6,762 bases of DNA from Flavobacteriales bacterium (GTDB lineage: Bacteria; Bacteroidota; Bacteroidia; Flavobacteriales_D; Sanyastnellaceae), in the NCBI GenBank assembly GCA_030728235.1, contig JANRAA010000017.1, forward strand, positions 1 through 6,762, in the 5' to 3' direction. The notes beneath the pieces were generated by a model, which saw only the letters and a list, made by a program, of their open reading frames with translations, was not told the DNA's origin and did no database searches. The translations under genes were made by a program, and so were the position numbers. Below, piece by piece: positions 1 to 6,261 of the stretch (within the stretch, counting starts at the first letter, position 1; every line of letters begins with the position of its first letter).

Positions 1-1453
1 TCACTTCATCTGCCGCTACTTGTCCGCTTATGAGACTTGGAGGAACTCCAGGTCCTGGCGTCGTCAATTGGCCAGCGAAAAACAGATTGTTTACTTTTTT
101 GCTTTTCATCTTCGGTTTCAGGAAAGCAGTTTGCTTTAGCGTATTCGCTAAGCCGTATGCATTTCCTTTGAAGGCTGAATAGTCTTGAATAAATTCTTTG
201 TGTGCGTAGCTTCTTTTGTAAACGATGCGATCGCGAATTTTTTCACCTGTGCGTGCCTCCAGGCGATCCATCATGATGTTGAAGTAGTGTTCTCTTGTTT
301 CTGGATTTTCAGAAATTCCAGGAGCCACAGGCATCAAAAGAAAAATGTTCTCACAATTTTCAGGAGCTACTGAAGGGTCGGTTTTCGACGGACAACAGAC
401 ATAGAACAATGGTTTTTCGGGCCATTTTGGAGTGTCGTATATGTCGTCAGCATGCGGGCCAAAAGGCTCATCGAAAAACAAATTGTGGTGAAGAAGATTG
501 CCCACTCTTCCTTCTACACCGAGGTAGAAGAGCAACGACGAGGGCGACATCGTTCGACTATCCCAATAGGATTTGGAGTATGAGCTGAACTTTTCTGGCA
601 GCAGTGTCTGATCCATATGATGGTAGTCTGCCGCACCGACAACAAACTCGCAATCAAAGTTCCCCTTTTCAGTATTCACCGAAGTAATGTCGGCATTATC
701 AAAACTGAAATTTTTGACACCAGCATTGAATTCGAAATGTACCCCATTGCTTTCCGCCAGCTTTTGCATGGCGACAACAATTTCGTGCATGCCACCCATT
801 GGGTACCACGTTCCGAGTTTGACATCTGCGTAGTTCATCAAGCTGTATAGCGCAGGAGTTTTTTCAGGCTTTGCCCCGAGGAATAGAATTGGGAATTCCA
901 GCAATTGAAGCAGTTGCGGGTCAGAGAAATACTTGCGAATGTATTTGCTAAACGGAGTGAAGAGATGCAGTCGGGTAGCATCTTTCAGCGTTTGCCATTC
1001 TGCAAATTCCATGATAGAGTGCGACGGCTTGTGCACGAATTTAGACATGCCGATCTGGTATTTTTCACCTGATTCAGCCATGAATTCACGAAGCTTTTGA
1101 GCGGCACCTTTTTCTTTCGACTCAAACCAATTGCAAAGTTCCTCGAAATCGGCAGGAACGTCAACATGATCTTTTTCGAAGAAAACGCGGTAAGAAGGAG
1201 AGAGGCGCACAAGGTTCAGGTGTGCATGGATATCAGCACCAAAACGGTTGAAATATTCTTCGAATACATCGGGCATCCAATACCAAGACGGGCCCATGTC
1301 GAACGTGAATCCTTTTTCTTTGAAGATTCGTGCTCTGCCTCCAGCTTGATCGTGTTTTTCGTAGATAGTAACATCATGGCCATGCGAGGCCAACGTAGTG
1401 GCAGCGGCCATTCCAGCGAATCCAGCTCCTATTACAGCAATTTTAGCGCACAT
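1..1453 (-). CDS. crtI: Phytoene desaturase CrtI (partial, C-terminal end beyond the left edge)
   Basis: This FAD-dependent enzyme desaturates phytoene stepwise towards lycopene in carotenoid synthesis, usually at the inner membrane. The reverse strand reads openly for 484 codons from ATG at 1453 to the window edge with no stop. The N-terminus carries the dinucleotide-binding motif IAVIGAGFAG (residues 5-14), followed by a YEKHDQAGGRA segment. Further on come FTFDMGPSWYW and YADVKLGTWYPMGG, which I recall from Bacteroidota CrtI proteins. The C-terminal family signature NNLFFAGQLTTPGPGVPPS starts at residue 455, so probably only about 10-20 residues are missing. The Rossmann motif five residues in makes the start secure, although no clear Shine-Dalgarno is visible. 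In many Bacteroidota crtB follows crtI, but that would lie outside the window. The M23 peptidase gene is 59 bases upstream on the same strand and has no evident functional link. A related carotenoid desaturase or isomerase (CrtD-like) is less likely. Confidence 0.93.
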   Translation of the reverse strand, partial: MCAKIAVIGAGFAGMAAATTLASHGHDVTIYEKHDQAGGRARIFKEKGFTFDMGPSWYWMPDVFEEYFNRFGADIHAHLNLVRLSPSYRVFFEKDHVDVPADFEELCNWFESKEKGAAQKLREFMAESGEKYQIGMSKFVHKPSHSIMEFAEWQTLKDATRLHLFTPFSKYIRKYFSDPQLLQLLEFPILFLGAKPEKTPALYSLMNYADVKLGTWYPMGGMHEIVVAMQKLAESNGVHFEFNAGVKNFSFDNADITSVNTEKGNFDCEFVVGAADYHHMDQTLLPEKFSSYSKSYWDSRTMSPSSLLFYLGVEGRVGNLLHHNLFFDEPFGPHADDIYDTPKWPEKPLFYVCCPSKTDPSVAPENCENIFLLMPVAPGISENPETREHYFNIMMDRLEARTGEKIRDRIVYKRSYAHKEFIQDYSAFKGNAYGLANTLKQTAFLKPKMKSKKVNNLFFAGQLTTPGPGVPPSLISGQVAADEV

Positions 1454-1512
1454 ACTTAAATATATGCATTAAAGACAAGGGGTGTTCGCAAATGTTCAGT
1501 GAAGATTAAAAA

Positions 1513-2382
1513 TTATCTAACTCGGATTTTCTTCCCAGCGTAAATTGTTCCACTGTTGCCAATGCCATTCAAGCGGCTCAGTGTTCTGACGCTGGTTCCG
1601 TATTTGCGCGAGATACCAGATAATGTTTCTCCTTTTTTAACCGTGTGGTATTTCACACTTTTCGCAGAAACAACATATTCGAAAGACGACTGAGTGAGGT
1701 CGAGCTTGTTCTTTTTCAGCACACCATTTTCAAAATCGATGATGGTAGCAGGATCGATTGGTTCGCCCTTGTAGCGGCATTCGAAATGCAGGTGACTACC
1801 GGTTGAACGGCCAGTGTTACCTCCTAATCCAACAAGGTCTCCTGCTTGAACGTAGTCACCAGGTTTTACCTTGCGAGCGCTGAGGTGAGCGTAGAGCGTT
1901 TCCAACCCATTAGGGTGACGAACCACTACCACGTTGCCGTAGCTGCTGCTGTATTGGGAAATGCGGACAAGTCCTTCAAAAGCTGATTTAACAGGATCAC
2001 CGGTAGTGAGTTTTACATCAATTCCGAAGTGCGGTTTGTTTCCGCGCTCACCATAGTTCGACGTGATATTTCCGGTGAAAGGAGTTGAATAGTCACAGAA
2101 CTCTTTTCGAAGGATAAGAGTCGTTGTATCGGTGAGTTCTTTTGGGTTAAACTCATATGCATGAATATTGCGCGTATCCCAGTTGCAATAAACATCATAA
2201 GCAGGAATGTTGTAGAGACTGTCGTTGACATCCCAAAGATTCGATGACGTCGACTCATTTACGACATCAACACGCGTTAGCATGCTTTCATCGAAATCCC
2301 CCCCCGTGTTTTGAGCAGATACTTGTGCGAATGACGCACTCAGAAAAGAAAATAAAAATAGGGCTATGTTGTTTCTCAGCAT
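1513..2382 (-). CDS. Secreted M23 family metallopeptidase with C-terminal LysM domain
   Basis: This is a probable peptidoglycan endopeptidase of the LytM/lysostaphin type, acting in the periplasm on cross-linking peptides, with a LysM module to hold it on glycan. The 289-residue protein begins with a signal peptide (about residues 1-23, hydrophobic core ALFLFSFLSASFA, likely cut after VSA). A linker or N-terminal region of unknown fold covers about 24-95. The M23 domain lies at about 100-215 and keeps all the expected residues: H118 and D122 in HFGID, H166 in YAHLS, and H197/H199 in HLHFE. H118, D122 and H199 should be the Zn2+ ligands. The LysM domain is at 244-288 (YHTVKKGETLSGISRKYG onward). 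Because the catalytic set is complete, it should be an active enzyme rather than an EnvC/NlpD-like degenerate regulator; that is inference. The start at 2382 gives a clean signal peptide and follows a weak GGAAG. A run of eight G lies in codons 26-28. It is transcribed divergently from the peroxidase gene. Confidence 0.93.
   Translation of the reverse strand: MLRNNIALFLFSFLSASFAQVSAQNTGGDFDESMLTRVDVVNESTSSNLWDVNDSLYNIPAYDVYCNWDTRNIHAYEFNPKELTDTTTLILRKEFCDYSTPFTGNITSNYGERGNKPHFGIDVKLTTGDPVKSAFEGLVRISQYSSSYGNVVVVRHPNGLETLYAHLSARKVKPGDYVQAGDLVGLGGNTGRSTGSHLHFECRYKGEPIDPATIIDFENGVLKKNKLDLTQSSFEYVVSAKSVKYHTVKKGETLSGISRKYGTSVRTLSRLNGIGNSGTIYAGKKIRVR
2298..2305 (-). repeat. G8 homopolymer inside the M23 peptidase gene
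   Basis: Eight C on the plus strand are eight G on the coding strand. They encode the end of Thr26, then Gly27, Gly28 and the first base of Asp29, directly after the predicted signal-peptide cleavage site. The glycines could have been encoded by mixed codons, so the uninterrupted run stands out. Gain or loss of one base would shift the frame and remove the catalytic domain. Confidence 0.9.
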
Positions 2383-2533
2383 AGTCTTCCAGGTTAATGC
2401 AGTAAAAGATTGGTTTCAACAATTCCTTGTACGGCACAAGTTCGATAAAAGTTCTCAGACTCAAATAAAATTTAGACCAACTGCAGGAACTTTTAACAAA
2501 TAGACCTGTGTTCAAAATATATACCTTTGCTAC
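2383..2533. promoter_or_regulatory. Divergent intergenic control region (M23 peptidase / peroxidase)
   Basis: This 151-base AT-rich gap separates the start codons of the minus-strand M23 peptidase and the plus-strand peroxidase, so it must contain promoters for both. On the plus side a good -7 element is visible at 2522-2529 (listed separately). On the minus side I found only a weak match to the phylum's -7 box, TTTATTTG around 2460-2470, without a well-spaced -33 TTG. I see no strong inverted repeat that would mark an operator and no riboswitch-like structure. Confidence 0.6.
2522..2529 (+). promoter_or_regulatory. Putative -7 promoter element TACCTTTG for the peroxidase-bshB1 operon
   Basis: TACCTTTG, followed by C, matches the Bacteroidota -7 consensus TAnnTTTG exactly. 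It ends only four bases before the ATG at 2534. If used, transcription would start at or within a few bases of the start codon and give a leaderless mRNA, which fits the absence of a Shine-Dalgarno. No clear TTG is present at the expected -33 distance (around 2498-2503), so this is a one-box prediction. Confidence 0.45.
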
Positions 2534-3139
2534 ATGAATAGACGAAAGACGTTGATTTTTGGACTGTTACCGGTCTTTGTTATTGCTGTTTTAGGATTCA
2601 AGCAACTTCGACCAACGTTAGAAGAAAACGATATAAAAGCGCGAGATATGAATGCATGTACGAATTTGGGAGATTTTCTAGCAAAGAGTCTTGACGGCAA
2701 GCCTTACGATTTGAATGCCTTGGTGGGCAAGAAAGTCATGATTGTAAACATTGCATCTGAATGTGGGTTGACGCCTCAGTTGGGAGAATTGCAAAAGTTG
2801 TACGACGAATATGGAGGTGAGAACTTCGAGATCATTGCTTTTCCATGCAATGACTTTGCAGGACAAGAGCCATTGGAAGGGGCAGCCATTGCGGATTTTT
2901 GCCAGCGTAACTACGGCGTTAGCTTTCCGATCATGGAGAAATGCCATGTTATGGGTGACGAGCAGCATCCAATTTACAAATGGTTGACTGATCAAAAAGA
3001 AAATTGCGTAGGCAGCTTCGAGGTGAAGTGGAACTTTCACAAGTTTTTGGTTGATGAGACAGGTGAATTGGTGAAAGACGTTGCACCGCAGGTGTTGCCA
3101 ACGGATGCCGAAGTAGTAGCTTGGATTAAAGGAGAGTGA
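2534..3139 (+). CDS. Glutathione peroxidase-family (Cys-type) thiol peroxidase, membrane-anchored or exported
   Basis: This thioredoxin-fold enzyme reduces H2O2 and organic hydroperoxides. The 201-residue protein has a conserved core at about residues 50-198. The peroxidatic Cys77 sits in VNIASECGLT, the glutamine of the catalytic tetrad is Gln111 in AGQEP, and Trp166-Asn167 sit in KWNFHKFLV. Cys123 in DFCQRNYG occupies the resolving-cysteine position of thioredoxin-using GPx proteins (as in yeast Gpx3), so the reductant is more likely thioredoxin-like than glutathione. A hydrophobic segment at residues 6-22 without a lipobox or clear cleavage site suggests a signal anchor or exported form. 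Usual bacterial GPx proteins are about 160 residues. An internal ATG at 2648 (Met39) would give a 163-residue cytosolic form, so localisation depends on which start is used. The usual FPCNQF reads FPCNDF here, and Cys137 is an extra cysteine near the resolving site. bshB1 follows after 2 bases, presumably in the same operon. Confidence 0.92.
   Translation: MNRRKTLIFGLLPVFVIAVLGFKQLRPTLEENDIKARDMNACTNLGDFLAKSLDGKPYDLNALVGKKVMIVNIASECGLTPQLGELQKLYDEYGGENFEIIAFPCNDFAGQEPLEGAAIADFCQRNYGVSFPIMEKCHVMGDEQHPIYKWLTDQKENCVGSFEVKWNFHKFLVDETGELVKDVAPQVLPTDAEVVAWIKGE
3128..3134 (+). promoter_or_regulatory. Shine-Dalgarno AAAGGAG for bshB1
   Basis: AAAGGAG lies within the last codons of the peroxidase gene and is the strongest ribosome-binding site in the window. 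Its last G is 7 bases before the ATG at 3142, a normal spacing, but only 4 bases before the ATG at 3139 and 1 base before the GTG at 3136. It therefore favours 3142 as the start of bshB1. Confidence 0.7.
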
Positions 3140-3141
3140 TG

Positions 3142-3858
3142 ATGCAGTTGGATGTATTGGCCTTCGGGGCTCACCCCGACGACGTTGAAATTTCTGCCGG
3201 AGGCACCATGGCCCGATTGGTGAGTGAAGGTAAGAAAGTCGGGATCATCGATCTGACAAGAGGTGAGCTAGGCAGCAGAGGAAGTGGTGACTTACGGATG
3301 GAGGAAGCAAAGAAAGCATCTGATATTTTGGGGCTTTCCGTGAGGGAGAATCTGGGCATGGCCGATGGTTTTTTTACACACAGCGAAGAGAATCTCCGGA
3401 AGATCATCTTCATGATTCGCAAGTATAGGCCGACCATTGTTTTCGCAAACTCTGTATCCGACCGTCATCCAGATCACGCCAAAGGGGCAAAATTGGTGTC
3501 TGAAGCTTGTTTTCTGTCTGGGCTGCGACGCATTCATACACACGACAATGGCCGATTGCAGGAGCATTGGAGACCGAAAGCTGTTTACCACTATGTGCAA
3601 GATTATTATATCGAGCCGCATTTTGTTTTCGACATTACGTCGTTTTTTGATGTAAAAATGAAGTCTATTTTGGCCTACAGCTCTCAGTTTTACGATCCGA
3701 ATTCAGAAGAACCAGAGACACCCATTTCAGGGAAAGAATTCCTCGGTTTTTTAGATGCTCGTGCGCAGCATATGGGCCGACCAGCGGGCTATCAATATGG
3801 CGAAGGATTTACGGTTGCTCGAGCACCAGGAATTCACGATTTTTTCAGTTTAGACTGA
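3142..3858 (+). CDS. bshB1: N-acetyl-alpha-D-glucosaminyl L-malate deacetylase BshB1 (bacillithiol biosynthesis)
   Basis: This Zn2+-dependent PIG-L/LmbE-family deacetylase removes the acetyl group from GlcNAc-malate, the second step of bacillithiol synthesis in the cytoplasm. From ATG 3142 it has 238 residues, the usual BshB1 length. The family motif AHPDDVE is at residues 10-16, with His11 and Asp14 as metal ligands and Asp13 as the expected general base. DRHPDH at 107-112 supplies His109 and the third ligand His112. BshB1-type blocks DLTRGELGSRG (37-47), ACFLSGLRR (122-130) and YSSQFYDPNSEEPETPI (179-195) separate it from other PIG-L deacetylases. In-frame GTG 3136 and ATG 3139 would add one or two residues, but the Shine-Dalgarno spacing and the usual M-x-LD N-terminus favour 3142. 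It lies 2 bases after the peroxidase stop, so they are probably co-transcribed. Its 3' end overlaps the convergent flippase gene by 9 bases. The bshA and bshC partners are not in the window. Confidence 0.93.
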   Translation: MQLDVLAFGAHPDDVEISAGGTMARLVSEGKKVGIIDLTRGELGSRGSGDLRMEEAKKASDILGLSVRENLGMADGFFTHSEENLRKIIFMIRKYRPTIVFANSVSDRHPDHAKGAKLVSEACFLSGLRRIHTHDNGRLQEHWRPKAVYHYVQDYYIEPHFVFDITSFFDVKMKSILAYSSQFYDPNSEEPETPISGKEFLGFLDARAQHMGRPAGYQYGEGFTVARAPGIHDFFSLD

Positions 3859-5049
3859 TCGCTGGTTGACTTCACGTATCGCTTTAAAGTAATAAATCCA
3901 TTGTACGATTGTTTGCACAGCAAACGAAATAGACAATGCTGCGGCACCGCCCGCTAGTTCCCATTGGCTTATAAACCAAGGGGCAAGTGCCATGGTTGTG
4001 AGCACACCGGCCAAGGCTGAATAGGCGTTGAATCTGTGAAAGCCTTTCCCTGAAAAGTAGTGTGCCAATATGATGGTGCTGGTATTCAATAAGATACCCG
4101 GAATGATAAAGTAGAAGGCATTGGTAACCAACGCTGTTTTTCCATCTAGAAAACGATCCAACCAACTGTCAGGGAGAAGCAGAAAAATACCCGTCCCTGC
4201 AGCAGTGGCAACCATAGAAACCATCAAATATTTTTTCGTTAGAGAGCGGTGCTCATCGTGATCCTCGTTTTGTGAGATGGCCGCGCCCTGAATGGCCGAC
4301 AGACTTTTTGCAACACTCCAAAGTCCTTCGCCGATGTAGAGTAGCACCGAGAACACTCCCGCTAGTAAAGTCCCTTCAATTGAAGATTTCTCTAGTAAAA
4401 ACAGGTAGCTGCGTTGATTTGCTAGGTGCAAAATGTTGCCAGCTTGCGTATATTTTCCATACTGCCAAAGAGGCTTTGCATTCGATAGGGTATTGCCCAT
4501 CTTCCATTGCTTCCACACATCTTTGGTGAGGTAAAAGCCAAAGATATTCGTGGCTGCAAACGAGAAATACAAGGCCATGATATAATCTGAAAAAGATGGG
4601 GATTGGCTGATGAAATAGAAGAACCACGTAAGGCTAACCGACATCAATCCTTGAAAAAGAATCATCCATTGATAGGCGATGGCGCGGTTTTGTCCGAGCA
4701 GGAACATCTGGTGGATGATGAAAACTGACTGCAGCAGTCCAAGCAAGACGGCATGTCCGGCCGCTGGCGTATCCAAAACAAACAATATCGCAGCCGTTAT
4801 GGCTGCACTTATGAACGTCCACACGACCGATGGACCGATGATTTTACTAGCGTTTGAACGCGGCAAAAGATAAATGATGGCTCCGCCTCCGATGAATGCG
4901 CTCAACGTGGCACAAAGCAGTATGCCCGTATTGAGCAAACTGATGATACCCTGTCCTTCCATGCCTGCAAAATGCAGGTTCAGCATAACGATACCGAAAT
5001 TGGAAAGGAAGACGAATATTCGCGATACGATTGCTAACGCTTCTTTCAT
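3850..5049 (-). CDS. Polysaccharide flippase-like membrane protein (Wzx/MOP superfamily)
   Basis: This is a probable exporter of lipid-linked oligosaccharide across the inner membrane. The 399-residue protein is almost entirely hydrophobic, with about 12 likely membrane segments (roughly 7-27, 36-61, 72-92, 99-117, 126-147, 155-174, 205-220, 227-250, 272-292, 308-330, 341-360 and 366-386). That number and length are typical of polysaccharide-specific MOP transporters. A charged loop rich in Asp/Glu/His (QNEDHDEHRS, 260-269) separates the two halves. There is no signature catalytic motif, so the assignment rests on topology, on general resemblance and on the upstream glycosyltransferase. The start codon overlaps the glycosyltransferase stop as ATGA, pointing to translational coupling; only a weak purine stretch precedes it. 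The 3' end overlaps bshB1 tail-to-tail with no terminator visible. Another multi-pass transporter of the MATE type is possible but less likely in this context. Confidence 0.78.
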   Translation of the reverse strand: MKEALAIVSRIFVFLSNFGIVMLNLHFAGMEGQGIISLLNTGILLCATLSAFIGGGAIIYLLPRSNASKIIGPSVVWTFISAAITAAILFVLDTPAAGHAVLLGLLQSVFIIHQMFLLGQNRAIAYQWMILFQGLMSVSLTWFFYFISQSPSFSDYIMALYFSFAATNIFGFYLTKDVWKQWKMGNTLSNAKPLWQYGKYTQAGNILHLANQRSYLFLLEKSSIEGTLLAGVFSVLLYIGEGLWSVAKSLSAIQGAAISQNEDHDEHRSLTKKYLMVSMVATAAGTGIFLLLPDSWLDRFLDGKTALVTNAFYFIIPGILLNTSTIILAHYFSGKGFHRFNAYSALAGVLTTMALAPWFISQWELAGGAAALSISFAVQTIVQWIYYFKAIREVNQRSV

Positions 5050-6173
5050 TTTTTCAGAACCGAAAGGTATGCATTTGTAAACGCCATGCCCACAGCATCC
5101 AATCCGAATTGCTCGATGGCATAGTGATGAATGGCAACGCGGTCTACTTTATCAACTTCAAAGGCCGTTTGCACAAGGGCATCGAGCAGCTGCTTTTCTT
5201 GCTTGCGTTCAATGAGTTTGTGATAGGGGTGATTGGTTATGTGTTCTGCAATTCCGCCTACTGATGTTGCAACTACCGACAATCCACACGCCATTGCTTC
5301 GACCATAACCAGAGGAAGATTTTCGTAGTTGCTAAACAGCACGAGGCAATGATTTTCGCGCATCAACTTGGCGACGCCTTGTTTGTTTTGTGGGCCGAAG
5401 AACGTGATTGAAGCAGGCGGGATGTTGCGTTTCATGGCCTCTGCTTGCCAGAATTGCCAGTCGCCGTCGCCACCTATAGAAAGGTGGACATCGTTGCGAT
5501 TAGAAGCAAATTGAGACCAAACATTTAAAATGCCAGCGATGTTTTTGTGCTCTTGATCGAGGTGAGATAAATGCAAGAAACGGGTAGTATCGGTAGGGAT
5601 GGTATTCGGCTTGAACGTCGACAAGTCAACCGCATTTGGAATGACGATCGATGGCTTGTTAAAACCCAAATTACGCATTGCTTTTTCGAGGTGCTTGGTA
5701 ACAGGAAGCAACAGCGCCGCTTGGTTCGCGACCCACTTCATGTATTTACGCACATGCCATGGTTGCGGAGTGCGTTGTTCTGGGTGATAACCCGTCCAGT
5801 TGTCGGAAATAACGAATGGAAGGTTGAATTTCTTCTTGAGATACACTGCTTGCCAGCCCTCATTCCACACCATGTTCAATTGAACGACATCGAATTTTTT
5901 GTCTGCCTTGCTGAAAACAGCCATTCCAGCTTTCAATGCCTGAAGTCGGCCAATGATTTTTTTGCCTTTCGGATAGTACACCCGAATGATTTGGATGTCA
6001 TGGTGCTGTTCTGTCTCAATTTCAATTTGATTTACGTCGTCGCCCTTAATATAAAGCACAGAAACGTCATTGAATCGGGCAGCAGCTTCGGCATGAGCCA
6101 CCACAAAATTGCCCAAAGTAGGGTGCACTCTTGAGGGAAACCAGCTAGAAATAAAGAGGATATTTAGCTTCAT
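5046..6173 (-). CDS. Glycosyltransferase family 4 (GT-B fold)
   Basis: This is a retaining glycosyltransferase that moves a sugar from a nucleotide-sugar donor to a glycan or lipid-linked acceptor at the cytoplasmic face of the membrane; the actual sugar cannot be read from the sequence. The 375-residue protein opens with the GT4-type N-terminus KLNILFISSWFPS and a G-x-F segment near residues 21-23. The linker region carries the IPNAVDLSTFKP motif (178-189) that starts the C-terminal Rossmann domain. The donor site has the E-x7-E pair Glu284/Glu292 (YENLPLVMVEAMACG) followed by VVATSVGGIAEHI. I chose ATG 6173: the reading frame extends upstream to a TTG at 6209, but those 12 codons lack family character and cover a likely promoter. 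The gene ends in an ATGA overlap with the flippase gene, so the two probably build and export one surface polysaccharide. Capsule, O-antigen and exopolysaccharide cannot be distinguished. Confidence 0.9.
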   Translation of the reverse strand: MKLNILFISSWFPSRVHPTLGNFVVAHAEAAARFNDVSVLYIKGDDVNQIEIETEQHHDIQIIRVYYPKGKKIIGRLQALKAGMAVFSKADKKFDVVQLNMVWNEGWQAVYLKKKFNLPFVISDNWTGYHPEQRTPQPWHVRKYMKWVANQAALLLPVTKHLEKAMRNLGFNKPSIVIPNAVDLSTFKPNTIPTDTTRFLHLSHLDQEHKNIAGILNVWSQFASNRNDVHLSIGGDGDWQFWQAEAMKRNIPPASITFFGPQNKQGVAKLMRENHCLVLFSNYENLPLVMVEAMACGLSVVATSVGGIAEHITNHPYHKLIERKQEKQLLDALVQTAFEVDKVDRVAIHHYAIEQFGLDAVGMAFTNAYLSVLKK

Positions 6174-6180
6174 TGTCGCG

Positions 6181-6209
6181 CAAGTTAAGGGTTTGCGGAA
6201 AATCCACAA
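6181..6209 (-). promoter_or_regulatory. Possible promoter for the glycosyltransferase-flippase pair
   Basis: On the minus strand a TTG (6209-6207) is followed after 19 bases by TAACTTG (6187-6181). This resembles the Bacteroidota TTG / TAnnTTTG arrangement but is one T short in the -7 box. The box ends 7 bases before the ATG at 6173, so the transcript would have almost no leader. It is a weak match and is offered mainly because the spacing is right. Confidence 0.3.
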
Positions 6210-6214
6210 TTACA

Positions 6215-6246
6215 TTTGTTCATTTCCAAAAATCATTGCATCTTTG
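6215..6246 (+). promoter_or_regulatory. Promoter for tRNA-His
   Basis: TTTG at 6215-6218 and CATCTTTG at 6239-6246 are separated by 20 bases, matching the Bacteroidota -33/-7 promoter (TTTG, then TAnnTTTG) except for C in place of the first T of the -7 box. The predicted transcription start, a few bases after 6246, gives a short 5' leader of about 10 bases before the mature tRNA at 6262, to be removed by RNase P. Confidence 0.6.
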
Positions 6247-6261
6247 CGCTCCCTTATTTAC

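Noticed and set aside
1097..1459. Plus-strand 120-codon open frame opposite crtI
   Set aside because: It is antisense to the well-conserved N-terminal part of crtI, and its translation shows no family motif. The same applies to the other plus-strand frames at 185-850.
1454..1512. TATATTTA box upstream of crtI as a promoter
   Set aside because: It is close to TAnnTTTG but ends in A rather than G, and no TTG lies at a proper spacing. crtI may instead be read through from the M23 gene.
2678..3040. Minus-strand 120-codon frame opposite the peroxidase
   Set aside because: It is a shadow of the conserved GPx frame, with no recognisable content.
3845..3859. Small inverted repeat TCAGT-TTAG-ACTGA across the bshB1 and flippase stops
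   Set aside because: The stem is only 5 bases and no T-run follows it on either strand, so I do not call it a terminator.
5571..6134. Plus-strand 187-codon open frame opposite the glycosyltransferase
   Set aside because: Despite its length it lies wholly antisense to the GT4 gene, whose reading frame carries all expected motifs. The translation shows no recognisable domain and no ribosome site was seen.
6174..6209. Upstream TTG start adding 12 residues to the glycosyltransferase
   Set aside because: GT4 proteins normally begin right at the first beta strand (MKLNILFISS), and the extension lacks family character and covers a likely promoter.
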